64,000 nucleotides of DNA, from positions 62,001 to 126,000 of the forward strand of contig JAGKSB010000002.1 of assembly GCA_017942165.1 (NCBI GenBank), read 5' to 3'. This DNA is from Rhinopithecimicrobium faecis. GTDB lineage: Bacteria > Bacteroidota > Bacteroidia > Sphingobacteriales > Sphingobacteriaceae. The notes under the pieces are model-generated. The model was given only the letters and a program-made list of their open reading frames with translations. It searched no databases and was not told where the DNA came from. This document shows positions 7,436 through 15,589 of this stretch, one piece after another. Position numbers and translations under genes: made by a program. How positions within the stretch are numbered: the stretch's first letter is position 1; every line of letters starts with the position of its first letter.

Positions 7436-8995
7436 ATGGCAGTTAGAAAATTAATCCTTATTTACGTCATTCTATTGAATGTGTTAATTATCGCTTTGGC
7501 GCTAATATTCACATCTAGTTGGTACTGGTTACTTGTTGTAACAGGTCCCCTAGCATTAATGGCTCTTTACCATAGCATTCAAACAAAACATGCTATTTTA
7601 AGAAACTACCCATTAATTGGGTATTTCCGTTATTTCTTTGAGTCTATCCGTCCTGAATTACGTCAGTATTTCTGGGAGTCAGATACCGATGGAAAGCCCT
7701 TCAACAGAAGACAGCGCTCTATTGTCTATCAACGTGCAAAAAATGAACGGGAGACTGTCGCTTTCGGTATGCAAACCGATCCACAAGCAATCGGTAATGA
7801 GTGGGTGGCGCATTCGGTGTTTCCTTGTCATATCAAGAACCATGATTTACGCACTCTTGTAGGAAATGCTCAATGTAAAAAACCTTATAGCCTATCAGTA
7901 TTTAACATCTCAGCAATGAGTTACGGAGCCTTGAGTAAGACGGCAATCACCGCCTTAAATAAAGGTGCTGCATTGCAGAATTTTGCTCATAACACCGGTG
8001 AGGGAGGAATTTCAGAATTTCATAATTCTGGAGGCGATCTTATTTGGCAGGTAGGTACAGGATACTTTGGCTGTAGAGATAAAGATGGTAATTTTGACCC
8101 TGAACTTTACCGCGAAAAAACAGCACAGGAAAATGTAAAAATGATTGAGTTAAAACTTTCTCAAGGAGCAAAACCTGGCCATGGAGGTATTCTTCCGGCA
8201 GCGAAAAATACACCTGAAATTGCAGCAATCCGTCATGTAACACCTGGTACTGATGTGATGTCACCACCGGCACATTCGGCATTTTCAAATCCCGATGAGA
8301 TGGTGCAGTTTATTCAACGTATGCGTGAACTTTCAGGCTACAAACCTGTAGGATTTAAAATTTGTATTGGTGACAAACAGGAATTTATTGACATCTGTCA
8401 AGCGATGCAAATAAATCAAATCTATCCCGACTTCATTTCCATTGATGGTTCTGAAGGAGGTACAGGAGCAGCACCTTTAGAGTTTACAGACAATATCGGT
8501 ATGCCTCTTTATGATGCATTAACTTTTGTTACCAAGACACTTATATCATTTGGTATAAAAAAACATATAAAAATCATTGTTTCTTCACGTATTGTTACAG
8601 GATTTGACTTGTTAAAAGCTATTGCATTAGGAGCTGATGCTTGTTACTCTGCACGCGGAATGATGTTTGCTTTAGGCTGTATCCAAGCTTTAAAATGTAA
8701 TGAGGATATCTGCCCTGTGGGTGTGGCTACGCAAAAGCCACATTTATATAAAGGCTTAGATGTAAATGATAAATACGTCCGTGTAGCACAATTCCACCGC
8801 AACACCCTGCGTGCTACGGTAGAAATTATGGAAGCTTGTGGATTTAGAACACTCGATGATGTTACGGCAGAGAAATTCTTCCGTAAAGTAGATAATAGAA
8901 CGACATTAAGTTTTCAAGAAATTTACTTTGGTCAACAAGGGAAATTAATAAACAGTCACACTGATTTTGAAGTTCAAGAGAAGATCTATTCTTAA
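7436..8995 (+). CDS. Membrane-anchored FMN-binding glutamate synthase family protein (GltB-like)
   Basis: A 519-aa protein. Residues 5-50 form two membrane segments; the rest matches the FMN/synthase domain of the glutamate synthase large subunit. Visible signatures are 'FNISAMSYGALS' near residue 155, 'NTGEGGISE' near 185, 'GHGGILPAAK' near 245, 'SIDGSEGGTGAAP' near 340 and the iron-sulphur motif C415-x5-C421-x4-C426 followed by PVGVATQ. That motif is the [3Fe-4S] site of GltB. The glutaminase and C-terminal GXGXG domains are missing. The family is widespread and its real reaction is not settled; an FMN/Fe-S oxidoreductase at the inner membrane is the safest call. A palindromic terminator follows at 9017-9052. 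Confidence 0.85.
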   Translation: MAVRKLILIYVILLNVLIIALALIFTSSWYWLLVVTGPLALMALYHSIQTKHAILRNYPLIGYFRYFFESIRPELRQYFWESDTDGKPFNRRQRSIVYQRAKNERETVAFGMQTDPQAIGNEWVAHSVFPCHIKNHDLRTLVGNAQCKKPYSLSVFNISAMSYGALSKTAITALNKGAALQNFAHNTGEGGISEFHNSGGDLIWQVGTGYFGCRDKDGNFDPELYREKTAQENVKMIELKLSQGAKPGHGGILPAAKNTPEIAAIRHVTPGTDVMSPPAHSAFSNPDEMVQFIQRMRELSGYKPVGFKICIGDKQEFIDICQAMQINQIYPDFISIDGSEGGTGAAPLEFTDNIGMPLYDALTFVTKTLISFGIKKHIKIIVSSRIVTGFDLLKAIALGADACYSARGMMFALGCIQALKCNEDICPVGVATQKPHLYKGLDVNDKYVRVAQFHRNTLRATVEIMEACGFRTLDDVTAEKFFRKVDNRTTLSFQEIYFGQQGKLINSHTDFEVQEKIYS

Positions 8996-9016
8996 AGAAC
9001 CTTCACTAAAGATCCT

Positions 9017-9052
9017 AAAAAAGGGAATATCCAGCTGGATATTCCCTTTTTT
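9017..9052. terminator. Bidirectional terminator between the GltB-like gene and marR
   Basis: A perfect 36-bp palindrome (18-bp arms, A-run left, T-run right). It can form a terminator for the plus-strand GltB-like gene and for the minus-strand marR gene ending at 9110. Confidence 0.85.
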
Positions 9053-9109
9053 TATAGCTATTTTTTTGATGTCGTCCAATTTCCAACGAAAAAGGTTCGT
9101 ATCCCGATC

Positions 9110-9553
9110 TTACATTAGATTTTTATATACACGGTGCAACGTCTTATGAGCTTGCTCTACATCCTCTCTACTTACGCCCTCCAAAGCCTCCTGAATGGTC
9201 CTGGTAGCCTGATCCATAGTAAGCCCCTTCATTTGACGACCAATTTTTGTGAGATAAATTAAGTTGGAGCGACGGTCCTCTTTGTCGTTGACACGAATTA
9301 CTAATTTCTGCTTCTCCAGATTATTAATTAATCGCGTTATGCTTGGTTTATCCCTAAATGTGCGGTTTGCCAACTCCTGCTGAGTAAGCCCTTCTTCCAT
9401 CCATAGGTTATACAAAATACTCCACTGTTCTGCAGTGATCGCAATGCCGACCTCCTTAAAGTTACGCTGCATTCGTCGTGACATAGCCGTGGAAGCCTTT
9501 CCTGTAAGAAAATCGTAGAAGTCACTACTATATATCGAGTCTTGATTAATCAT
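9110..9553 (-). CDS. MarR family transcriptional regulator
   Basis: A 147-aa winged-helix regulator of normal MarR length. 'QWSILYNLWMEEGLTQQELANRTFRDKPSITRLINNLEKQ' is the helix-turn-helix (about residues 38-78), and 'KEDRRSNLIYLT' is the wing. Such proteins bind DNA as dimers and usually repress their own gene and nearby genes, often in response to small phenolic compounds or oxidants. I chose the ATG at 9553 (MINQDSIYSS). The longer frame starts 10 codons earlier and would place its start inside the promoter/operator described below. No obvious target gene sits divergently: the next plus-strand gene is a small membrane protein. Confidence 0.85.
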   Translation of the reverse strand: MINQDSIYSSDFYDFLTGKASTAMSRRMQRNFKEVGIAITAEQWSILYNLWMEEGLTQQELANRTFRDKPSITRLINNLEKQKLVIRVNDKEDRRSNLIYLTKIGRQMKGLTMDQATRTIQEALEGVSREDVEQAHKTLHRVYKNLM

Positions 9554-9569
9554 TAGTATTAGCGGTTTA

Positions 9570-9592
9570 GGTTGTTTGTACAACCAAAATTA
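9570..9592 (-). promoter_or_regulatory. marR promoter element with an overlapping dyad, candidate autoregulatory operator
   Basis: On the minus strand the -7 element is TAATTTTG (9592-9585). Directly downstream, sharing its last base, is the dyad GGTTGT-N4-ACAACC (9570-9585). This falls at the expected transcription start and 17 bp upstream of the chosen marR start, the usual position and size for a MarR dimer site. Confidence 0.5.
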
Positions 9593-9738
9593 AAATTTAT
9601 AAATTACCCATAAATTCACTTGGGAAATATAGGGAATTAATTTGAAAAATCAGTTTTTTGTTACTATAAAAGTAATTATAACGTTAAATAATTCCAAATA
9701 TTCAATTATTATAAGTTTTATTTTTTATATTTATTAAT

Positions 9739-10110
9739 ATGAAGCAAGCATTACCCTTTATCATAGGAATCTTGATAGTTGTCTTTCAAATGTATAGAAA
9801 GTATCAAGAAGAACAATCTAAGGCTTTACAAAGACAAGCGCAACTGCGTAAGCAAGCTGAAAAGGCTAGTAAAACTCCTGTAGTTAGAAGTAATAATTGG
9901 CAGGATAAATACGAAGCGGCTATTGAGGAACGATTGAATCCCATGAATGAAGTCAATCGTGCAAAATTTAATAGAAAAGACAAGAAAAATAGCAATAAAT
10001 TGCCGCAGAAACCGCCATTGGAGGTTGTAGAATTAGCAGGTGCTTATCAATTTGATTTAAAGAATGCAATTATTCAACAGGCCATATTAAATCGTCCAAA
10101 CTACGATTAG
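9739..10110 (+). CDS. Small single-span membrane protein of unknown function
   Basis: A 123-aa protein with one N-terminal membrane helix (residues 5-18, FIIGILIVVFQMY). A charged, probably coiled-coil stretch follows (YQEEQSKALQRQAQLRKQAEKAS), then a basic linker (FNRKDKKNSNK). The short C-terminal motif 'YQFDLKNAIIQQAILNRPNYD' resembles the 'FDLR.AVI.SEILNRPY' ending I associate with uncharacterised Bacteroidota proteins. The C-terminal part would face the cytoplasm, because a basic cluster follows the helix. No function can be assigned; the conserved tail suggests a binding peptide. Confidence 0.7.
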   Translation: MKQALPFIIGILIVVFQMYRKYQEEQSKALQRQAQLRKQAEKASKTPVVRSNNWQDKYEAAIEERLNPMNEVNRAKFNRKDKKNSNKLPQKPPLEVVELAGAYQFDLKNAIIQQAILNRPNYD

Positions 10111-10144
10111 AAAATACCAATGCCAAAAACCGCATTCCAATAGT

Positions 10145-10187
10145 AACCATTTTCTTTAAAGTGTGGCAACCATTTTCTTAAGGTGTG
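10145..10187. repeat. Tandem duplication (~22 bp) spanning the nitrilase stop codon
   Basis: Two imperfect copies of AACCATTTTCTT(T)AA-GTGTG lie at 10145-10165 and 10168-10187. The second includes the stop codon (10178-10180) and last residues of the minus-strand nitrilase; the first lies just outside the gene. Confidence 0.8.
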
Positions 10188-10957
10188 ATCGTAAAGTTAT
10201 CCGCATCTTTCAAAAATGGAAAGCGCTCTCTCACCGCTAATAAATCTTTGGGGCTTAGTGTAAAAGTATATAAATCTTCATCCTCAGGTTTATAATAAAC
10301 GACATCTCCATTAGGTCCTATACACATTGAGCCACCCGAATAATAGATTTCATTACCATCATGCCCTACGCGATTAACACCAATCACAAAGGCTTGATTT
10401 TCAATAGCACGCGCAGGCAATAGCGCTCGCCAATGTGCTGAACGCTTATCTGGCCAGCTAGCAATATAAATTAATAAATCGTAAGCCCCTTGTTGATTTC
10501 TAGACCATACCGGGAAACGTAAGTCATAACATATCATGGGAGATACTTTCCACCCTTTGAGATTGACAACGACGCGGGAATCCCCAGCTGTATAAAATTC
10601 ATGCTCCCCTCCTAAGCCAAAAAGGTGACGCTTATCGTATTTCACATAGCTTCCATCTGCAGACATCCAAATAAAACGGTTGTAGTATTTACCATCCTCT
10701 TCGATAATCAGTGAGCCAGCGATGACACAGTCAAACTGCTGCGCCATAGCAAACATCCAACGCATAGTCTTCCCATTGGGTTTCTCAGCACATTTTTCGA
10801 CATTGTTTGTAAAGCCTGTATTAAACATTTCAGGTAAGATAATAAGATCTGTCTTCTCACGTAATGCCGCTAAGCGCGTACTCAGATTCTTTAAATTATT
10901 ATCAATATTTTCCCAAAAAATATAGGCTTGAAAAATGGTGATTTTTATTGGTTCCAT
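10178..10957 (-). CDS. Nitrilase-superfamily amidohydrolase (omega-amidase/YafV-like)
   Basis: A 259-aa protein with the nitrilase catalytic set: Glu43 (ILPEMF), Lys109 (YDKRHLF) and Cys143 (MICYDLRFP). 'GLGGEHEFYTAGD' and 'RAIENQAFVIGVNRVG' are typical of the omega-amidase branch (YafV/NIT2-like). That branch hydrolyses alpha-ketoglutaramate or alpha-ketosuccinamate in the cytoplasm and is tied to methionine salvage and glutamine transamination. Length and motif spacing are normal. The end of the gene overlaps a short tandem duplication. It may be read with the polyprenyl synthase gene, but an 86-bp gap separates them. The substrate is inferred from the family only. Confidence 0.85.
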   Translation of the reverse strand: MEPIKITIFQAYIFWENIDNNLKNLSTRLAALREKTDLIILPEMFNTGFTNNVEKCAEKPNGKTMRWMFAMAQQFDCVIAGSLIIEEDGKYYNRFIWMSADGSYVKYDKRHLFGLGGEHEFYTAGDSRVVVNLKGWKVSPMICYDLRFPVWSRNQQGAYDLLIYIASWPDKRSAHWRALLPARAIENQAFVIGVNRVGHDGNEIYYSGGSMCIGPNGDVVYYKPEDEDLYTFTLSPKDLLAVRERFPFLKDADNFTITP

Positions 10958-11043
10958 GATAAGATACTAGCTTAAATATGACTATTTATTATTCTCCAAT
11001 GTACAACTATTTCCTTTATACTCAAAAATTTAACCTTGAAAGA

Positions 11044-12021
11044 TTAAATTTCACGTATTAAAAGCTGATTAGCTATAGCTTCTAACGCTTGCTTTTGCTC
11101 TTTTGGTATATTTATTTTTTCTAAAGACGCAAAAGCAGCCTTTGTATAGTGCTGTTTTTCTACTTCAGCACGCTCTTTAATAGCATAGCGACCATATAAA
11201 TCCATTACCTGCTGTACTTTTTGTGGATGTGAGCTCAAATCACCTTTTACCAATTCTTGCAGGAGTACAGCATCCTCAGCTACAGCCAAATTCTGTAGGG
11301 ATAGAAAGAGGTAAGTCTTTTTATTGGAAATAATATCTCCCCCCACTTGCTTACCAAAAGTCTTGGGATCGCCATAAACATCTAATATATCATCCTGGAG
11401 CTGAAAAGCAATCCCTATATCTACGCCAAATTCATAGATTAACTGCTGCTGCTCCAAAGAAGCATTCGCTAGGATCGCTCCAAGCTGCAGCGCACCACCC
11501 AATAACACAGAGGTCTTCAAACGAATCATTTCTATATAATCGGTCAAGGTTACATCCGTGCGAGTTTCATAGTCCATATCCAATTGCTGTCCATCACAAA
11601 CATCTTTGGCCACTTGGTTGAAAACAGTTAATAGCGCTGCTACATGCGCTGGAGGGCATTTAGCAAGTTCCATATAGGCCTGCACCAAAAGGGCATCACC
11701 AGAAAGGATTGCCACACTAGGGTTCCACTTCTCATGGACTGTAGCTTTCCCTCGACGTAAAGGCGCATTATCCATGATATCATCATGAATCAAGGAGAAA
11801 TTATGAAAGTATTCAATGCTTAAAGCGGCAGGAATTGCCGTATCCAAGACCTTCATTCCGAAGAGATCCGCAGCAAGGAGTGTTAATAACGGCCGAATGC
11901 GCTTCCCACCAAGGGACAATATATACCGGATAGGATCGTATAAGTTTGCCGGGGAATCTGGAAAATTGCGGTTAGCCAAGGCCGTTGATATCTGTTGCTG
12001 AAAATTCTCTATGCTGCTCAT
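11044..12021 (-). CDS. Polyprenyl (all-trans) diphosphate synthase
   Basis: A 325-aa member of the trans-isoprenyl diphosphate synthase family. The two aspartate-rich motifs are present: DDIMD at residues 80-84 followed by 'PLRRGKATVH', and 'QLQDDILDVYGD' near 210. 'GGKRIRP' near 38-44 binds IPP. The enzyme condenses allylic diphosphate with isopentenyl diphosphate units. Chain length (C15 to C40) depends on residues before the first DDxxD, here 'ALSIEYFHNFSLIHDD'; large residues (Y, F) at -5 and -8 hint at a medium product, which is inference. In this lineage the usual roles are the menaquinone side chain or carotenoid precursors. Confidence 0.85.
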   Translation of the reverse strand: MSSIENFQQQISTALANRNFPDSPANLYDPIRYILSLGGKRIRPLLTLLAADLFGMKVLDTAIPAALSIEYFHNFSLIHDDIMDNAPLRRGKATVHEKWNPSVAILSGDALLVQAYMELAKCPPAHVAALLTVFNQVAKDVCDGQQLDMDYETRTDVTLTDYIEMIRLKTSVLLGGALQLGAILANASLEQQQLIYEFGVDIGIAFQLQDDILDVYGDPKTFGKQVGGDIISNKKTYLFLSLQNLAVAEDAVLLQELVKGDLSSHPQKVQQVMDLYGRYAIKERAEVEKQHYTKAAFASLEKINIPKEQKQALEAIANQLLIREI

Positions 12022-12065
12022 ATGCTCAATGATTTATGCGAAGATAATAAAATAGAATAAAATCA

Positions 12066-12084
12066 TACATTTGTACAAAATGTA
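12066..12084 (+). promoter_or_regulatory. Promoter element and dyad upstream of the GT4 gene
   Basis: TACATTTG (12066-12073) matches TAnnTTTG; the start codon at 12090 is about 10 nt after the predicted start site. The same bases form a dyad: TACATTT (12066-12072), 5-bp centre, AAATGTA (12078-12084). Confidence 0.5.
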
Positions 12085-12089
12085 ATTCT

Positions 12090-13280
12090 ATGCGCATCCT
12101 AATTATTCATAATTTTTATCAAGACCCCGGAGGTGAGGACGTGGTATTCCAGCAAGAAGTCGCCGCCTTGAAAGAGATTTATGAAGTAGAAACGCTCACA
12201 TTTAAAAATGAAAAAGGCTTAAAGGGACTCTTACAATTTTTTTTAAGCCCCTTCAACCTGCCTGCTGCAAGCCTGGTAGATGCAAAAATAGCGTCCTTCA
12301 AGCCCAGTATTATACATCTTCATAATACACAATATGCTTGCGGGCCCGCAATTATCCGTAAGATTTCCCAACGTGGAGTTCCCCTAGTGATGACCGTACA
12401 TAACTTCCGTTTACTATGCCCGTCCGCAAGTCTTTTTTTTAATGATCATCTTTTCTTAGACTCTATAAAAGCTACGTTCCCGTGGAAAGCGATCCGCCTA
12501 GGGGTATTGGACCATTCCCGATTAAAAACTGCCTGGCTAGCATTTTCATATGGACTACATCGAAAGATTGGCACCTGGAATAAAGTAGATCGCTATGTCG
12601 TGCTTTCAGAATTTGCTAAAAACCTCTTTGCGCAGGCTAGTTTTCCCGTTTCAACGGATAAATTCAGCATTAAGCCCAATTTCGTCGAAGCAATTCCAAA
12701 GGCCGAGAACACCTTTGTAACACCTAAGAAACGCTTTTTATACCTGGGACGTATCGCTGCAGAAAAAGGAGTTATGCCCTTGGTAAAGGCCCTAAAAAAC
12801 AGCGCTTTTGAATTGGCTATCGCAGGAAATGGGCCCCAACTGGAAGCCCTTAAAGAAGCGATTCAGGGACATGATAATATCAGCTACTTAGGAAGTCTTA
12901 CCAAAGAGCAAATAGCACAGCAGCTCCAAGTCTCCACAGCACTGATAGTTCCTTCCATATGTTTAGAAGGAATGCCCCTAACGGTATTGGAGGCTTTCTC
13001 TGCAGGCACCCCTGTGTTAGCGTCAAATCTAGGCGTACTGAAAGAGATGATAACGCCAGGATATACAGGCGACCTGTTCGACCCCAACGACCCAGCGAGC
13101 ATCCTTCAATGTATGGAACGTTGGCAACAAATAAGCACCGAAAAATGGCTTGAAATAGCGGCCCACTGCCAAGCAACATACCAAGAGAAATACAGCAAAA
13201 AATCCGCTATAGACACCCTTATTCAGCTCTATAAGTCGACTATTCTATCAAAAAAAGAATTCGTATCTTTACATAAATAA
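12090..13280 (+). CDS. Glycosyltransferase family 4 protein
   Basis: A 396-aa GT-B fold glycosyltransferase. The N-terminal acceptor half starts 'MRILIIHNFYQDPGGEDVVFQQE' and contains 'HLHNTQ' and 'MTVHNFRLLCP'. The C-terminal donor half begins near residue 210 with 'RFLYLGRIAAEKGVMPLVKALK' and has 'PSICLEGMPLTVLEAFSAGTPVLAS' (E-x7-E nucleotide-sugar motif). Family GT4 enzymes are retaining and act on surface polysaccharides, glycolipids or O-antigen. No other polysaccharide genes surround it, so the acceptor is unknown. It lies 7 bp upstream of the SufT-like gene and probably shares its transcript. Confidence 0.85.
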   Translation: MRILIIHNFYQDPGGEDVVFQQEVAALKEIYEVETLTFKNEKGLKGLLQFFLSPFNLPAASLVDAKIASFKPSIIHLHNTQYACGPAIIRKISQRGVPLVMTVHNFRLLCPSASLFFNDHLFLDSIKATFPWKAIRLGVLDHSRLKTAWLAFSYGLHRKIGTWNKVDRYVVLSEFAKNLFAQASFPVSTDKFSIKPNFVEAIPKAENTFVTPKKRFLYLGRIAAEKGVMPLVKALKNSAFELAIAGNGPQLEALKEAIQGHDNISYLGSLTKEQIAQQLQVSTALIVPSICLEGMPLTVLEAFSAGTPVLASNLGVLKEMITPGYTGDLFDPNDPASILQCMERWQQISTEKWLEIAAHCQATYQEKYSKKSAIDTLIQLYKSTILSKKEFVSLHK

Positions 13281-13287
13281 GCACGCT

Positions 13288-13614
13288 ATGATAATCGTAA
13301 TCGACAAATTAAATCTAGCTGGAGAGATAAAAAAAGCATTAGAAACCGTATACGACCCTGAGTTAAAACCTGCAAATATTGTAGATTTAGGTTTGGTCTA
13401 TGAAATTATCACGAAGGAAAGCGGTACCGCCAAAGTAGTGATGACACTAACGGCTCCAGGATGTCCCGTAGCTGGACAAATTATGGATGAAGTGCAGCAA
13501 AAAGTAGCTGCTGTTCCAGGCGTAAAAGAAGCTTTGGTAGAACTTACATTCGACCCTCCCTGGACGAGAGATATGATGAGCGAAGAAGCCCAATTAGAAT
13601 TAGGTTTCCTGTAA
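13288..13614 (+). CDS. SufT/MIP18-like (DUF59) Fe-S cluster assembly factor
   Basis: A 108-aa protein comprising a single DUF59 (MIP18/PaaD) domain: 'VYDPELKPANIVDLGLVYEI' near residues 17-36 and 'MTLTAPGCPVAG' around residue 55 with the conserved Cys, ending with 'PPWTRDMMSEEAQLELGFL'. This domain is found in SufT, eukaryotic Cia2/MIP18 and phenylacetate-CoA PaaD. It assists delivery of Fe-S clusters to target proteins in the cytoplasm. It lies 7 bp after the glycosyltransferase gene, with no suf operon nearby. A terminator at 13638-13664 ends the unit. Confidence 0.85.
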   Translation: MIIVIDKLNLAGEIKKALETVYDPELKPANIVDLGLVYEIITKESGTAKVVMTLTAPGCPVAGQIMDEVQQKVAAVPGVKEALVELTFDPPWTRDMMSEEAQLELGFL

Positions 13615-13637
13615 AAAAAAATCTCCAAAATTATAAA

Positions 13638-13664
13638 GCCCCAAATAGGAAGACTATTTGGGGC
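13638..13664. terminator. Terminator after the DUF59 gene, shared with khtU
   Basis: Perfect 11-bp stem GCCCCAAATAG (13638-13648) / 13654-13664 with a 5-nt loop and a T-run after it. It lies between convergent genes. Confidence 0.85.
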
Positions 13665-13683
13665 ATTTTTAATAATAGAATAC

Positions 13684-14922
13684 TTAAGATTGTCGATTTT
13701 CCAAGTCCGAAAGTGTCTTCACAGCCTTCACAACTTTCTTATCCTTTCCAAAGATACGATCCCAGATATTACGAGATTCCTTCGTTAGTAGCGGAGCTAA
13801 AATGGATAAAATTAATACATATACGACGACGAAAGATTGAATAACGGGTAGAAGTGCCCCCGCCTTCCCAATATTTGCCATAATAATAGAAAATTCCCCA
13901 CGAGCGGCCAATGTAAATCCGATATCAAAAGTAGTACGACGCTTCACGCCTGCAAATTTCGTCGCAAAGTAGCCTGAAATTAAATTGAAAAATATCGTAA
14001 CAAAAGCTGCAATGGAAGCCCACATCACCGCCCCTCCTAAAGAGAAAATATCAATGGATAGACCAAAGCTGAAAAAGAACATCGCCCCAAAGAAATCCTT
14101 GTAAGGTAGTACCATTGCTTCAATCTTCTTAATATAGCGCGAGTCAGCTAAGACTAAGCCTGCCATTAAAGCCCCAATAGCCTCCGCAACATGTATGGTC
14201 TCAGAAAAACCTGCCACTAAAAATAAGATGGAAAATATAATAAGAATAAATAATTCCGAGGAGTTAACATCCAATAACCGATCGATAAAGGGAATTAATT
14301 TTCGGCCCAAAATCAAAAATATAAGGATGAATCCCAAGGCTAATAAGGAGGTGCCCGCGACGGCCCAGACAGAACTAGAGCCCGTCAATATCAGTCCTGA
14401 AAGGAAGGAGATATGCATGGCGATAAATAAATCATCAAACATGATCATCCCCATAATAACTTCTGTCTCCGGATTTGCAGTACGCTTTAAGTCTGTCAAC
14501 ACCTTCGCAACAATAGCTGTAGAGGAAGAAGTCATAATCCCACAGAGCACCATAGTCTCCTTAAATGGAAGCCCCATCAGATAACCTAATAGCAGGCCTG
14601 AGCAAAAATTTAATAACACATAGACGCTACCTCCGGTAACAATCGACTTCCCCGATTTTATAAGCCGCCCTACGGAAAACTCTAAACCCAAATAAAAGAG
14701 TAAAAAGAGCACACCAAGCCGCCCCATAAAATCGATAAAAGGCTTAGATTCAGTGAAGGTTAAGTCTATATGTCCGATTTGTGGGGCATGCTGACCCAAT
14801 ACCATACCAATAATAATGAAAAATGGAATTACAGAAAACTTTAACTTATTAGCGAATAAACCCACTAAAGTGACTAAAATTACGGCAATACCAATTTCTA
14901 AAATTAAGGTTTGTGATAACAT
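13684..14922 (-). CDS. khtU: CPA2-family cation:proton antiporter, KhtU-like
   Basis: A 412-aa protein of about 12 membrane spans, matching the Na+/H+ exchanger domain of Kef-type (CPA2) antiporters without a C-terminal TrkA-N domain. Characteristic stretches are 'GRLGVLFLLFYLGLEF' near residue 70, 'LCGIMTSSSTAIVAKVLTDL' near 130 and 'ARGEFSIIMANIGKAGALLP' near 340. The gene lies 17 bp downstream of a stand-alone TrkA-C regulatory subunit, the same order as B. subtilis khtT-khtU. It is predicted to expel K+ in exchange for H+, protecting against alkali, high K+ or electrophiles. The ion is inferred from the partner gene. Confidence 0.85.
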   Translation of the reverse strand: MLSQTLILEIGIAVILVTLVGLFANKLKFSVIPFFIIIGMVLGQHAPQIGHIDLTFTESKPFIDFMGRLGVLFLLFYLGLEFSVGRLIKSGKSIVTGGSVYVLLNFCSGLLLGYLMGLPFKETMVLCGIMTSSSTAIVAKVLTDLKRTANPETEVIMGMIMFDDLFIAMHISFLSGLILTGSSSVWAVAGTSLLALGFILIFLILGRKLIPFIDRLLDVNSSELFILIIFSILFLVAGFSETIHVAEAIGALMAGLVLADSRYIKKIEAMVLPYKDFFGAMFFFSFGLSIDIFSLGGAVMWASIAAFVTIFFNLISGYFATKFAGVKRRTTFDIGFTLAARGEFSIIMANIGKAGALLPVIQSFVVVYVLILSILAPLLTKESRNIWDRIFGKDKKVVKAVKTLSDLENRQS

Positions 14923-14939
14923 AAACGAGACTATATAAT

Positions 14940-15419
14940 TTATTTAATAACTTCTTTAACTAATTTGATATGACTTCTTTTACCAGCAATGACTAAGGTA
15001 GTCTCCGGCAAAATAATATAATCAGGCCCTGGATTAATAACGGTATCATCTTCACGAATAGCCGCAATAATACTTGCTCCCGTACGCTGACGTACCCCCA
15101 ACTCTCCAATAGATTTATGTACGCAGGCACCCGAACCGACCACCTTATACCATTCAATACGCAGGTCATCTAAAGCGACCTCCATGGTCTCCAAAGCTTT
15201 GGGCTTATACGATAATCCACCAATAATTCCTGCTACCTGACGTGACTCTTCATCCGTTAAGGTCATGACGCAACGCGATTCATTCTCCTCTTCATCGTAA
15301 CGATATAACTCCCGTTTACCATCGTCATGGATAACCAAAACGACATTGTCACCTGCCTCCGATTCAATCTGATACTTTTTCCCAATACCTATCAGGTCAG
15401 ACTCTCTTACAATAGACAT
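14940..15419 (-). CDS. khtT: TrkA-C domain regulatory subunit of K+/H+ antiporter, KhtT-like
   Basis: A 159-aa soluble protein closely resembling B. subtilis KhtT (about 165 aa). It has an N-terminal domain starting 'MSIVRESDLIGIGKKYQIES' and 'VIHDDGKRELYRYDEEE', and a C-terminal RCK-C/TrkA-C domain (about residues 75-159) with 'IEWYKVVGSGACVHKSIGELGVRQRTG' and 'TLVIAGKRSHIKLVKEVIK'. In the known system KhtT gates KhtU in response to c-di-AMP, nucleotides or pH. I chose the ATG at 15419; the open frame runs further upstream but those residues are not protein-like for the family and cross a promoter motif (15494-15501). Confidence 0.9.
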   Translation of the reverse strand: MSIVRESDLIGIGKKYQIESEAGDNVVLVIHDDGKRELYRYDEEENESRCVMTLTDEESRQVAGIIGGLSYKPKALETMEVALDDLRIEWYKVVGSGACVHKSIGELGVRQRTGASIIAAIREDDTVINPGPDYIILPETTLVIAGKRSHIKLVKEVIK

Positions 15420-15493
15420 AAATTTGCTCCTTTTAGAATAAAAATAGTTTTGAAAATAGGGGTACAGCTTTTTTATTGTAACACCCTCAACTT

Positions 15494-15501
15494 CAAAGAT
15501 A
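15494..15501 (-). promoter_or_regulatory. Candidate -7 element for khtT-khtU
   Basis: TATCTTTG on the minus strand (TAnnTTTG), giving a leader of about 68 nt. It lies just downstream of the terminator of the preceding MBL gene, which fits a new transcription unit and the shorter KhtT start. Confidence 0.5.
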
Positions 15502-15533
15502 ATGAAAATCGTTTGGAATTCAGAAAGCTCCCC

Positions 15534-15564
15534 AATAAAAAAGGGGAACATCTATGTCCCCCTT
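15534..15564 (-). terminator. Terminator of the MBL-fold hydrolase gene
   Basis: An 11-bp stem with one mismatch (15541-15551 / 15554-15564) and a 2-nt loop. On the minus strand it is followed by a run of T's (15534-15542 on the plus strand are A's). It begins 26 bp after the stop of the MBL gene. Confidence 0.75.
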
Positions 15565-15589
15565 AAAATCTTATAATGTAGCTATTGAA

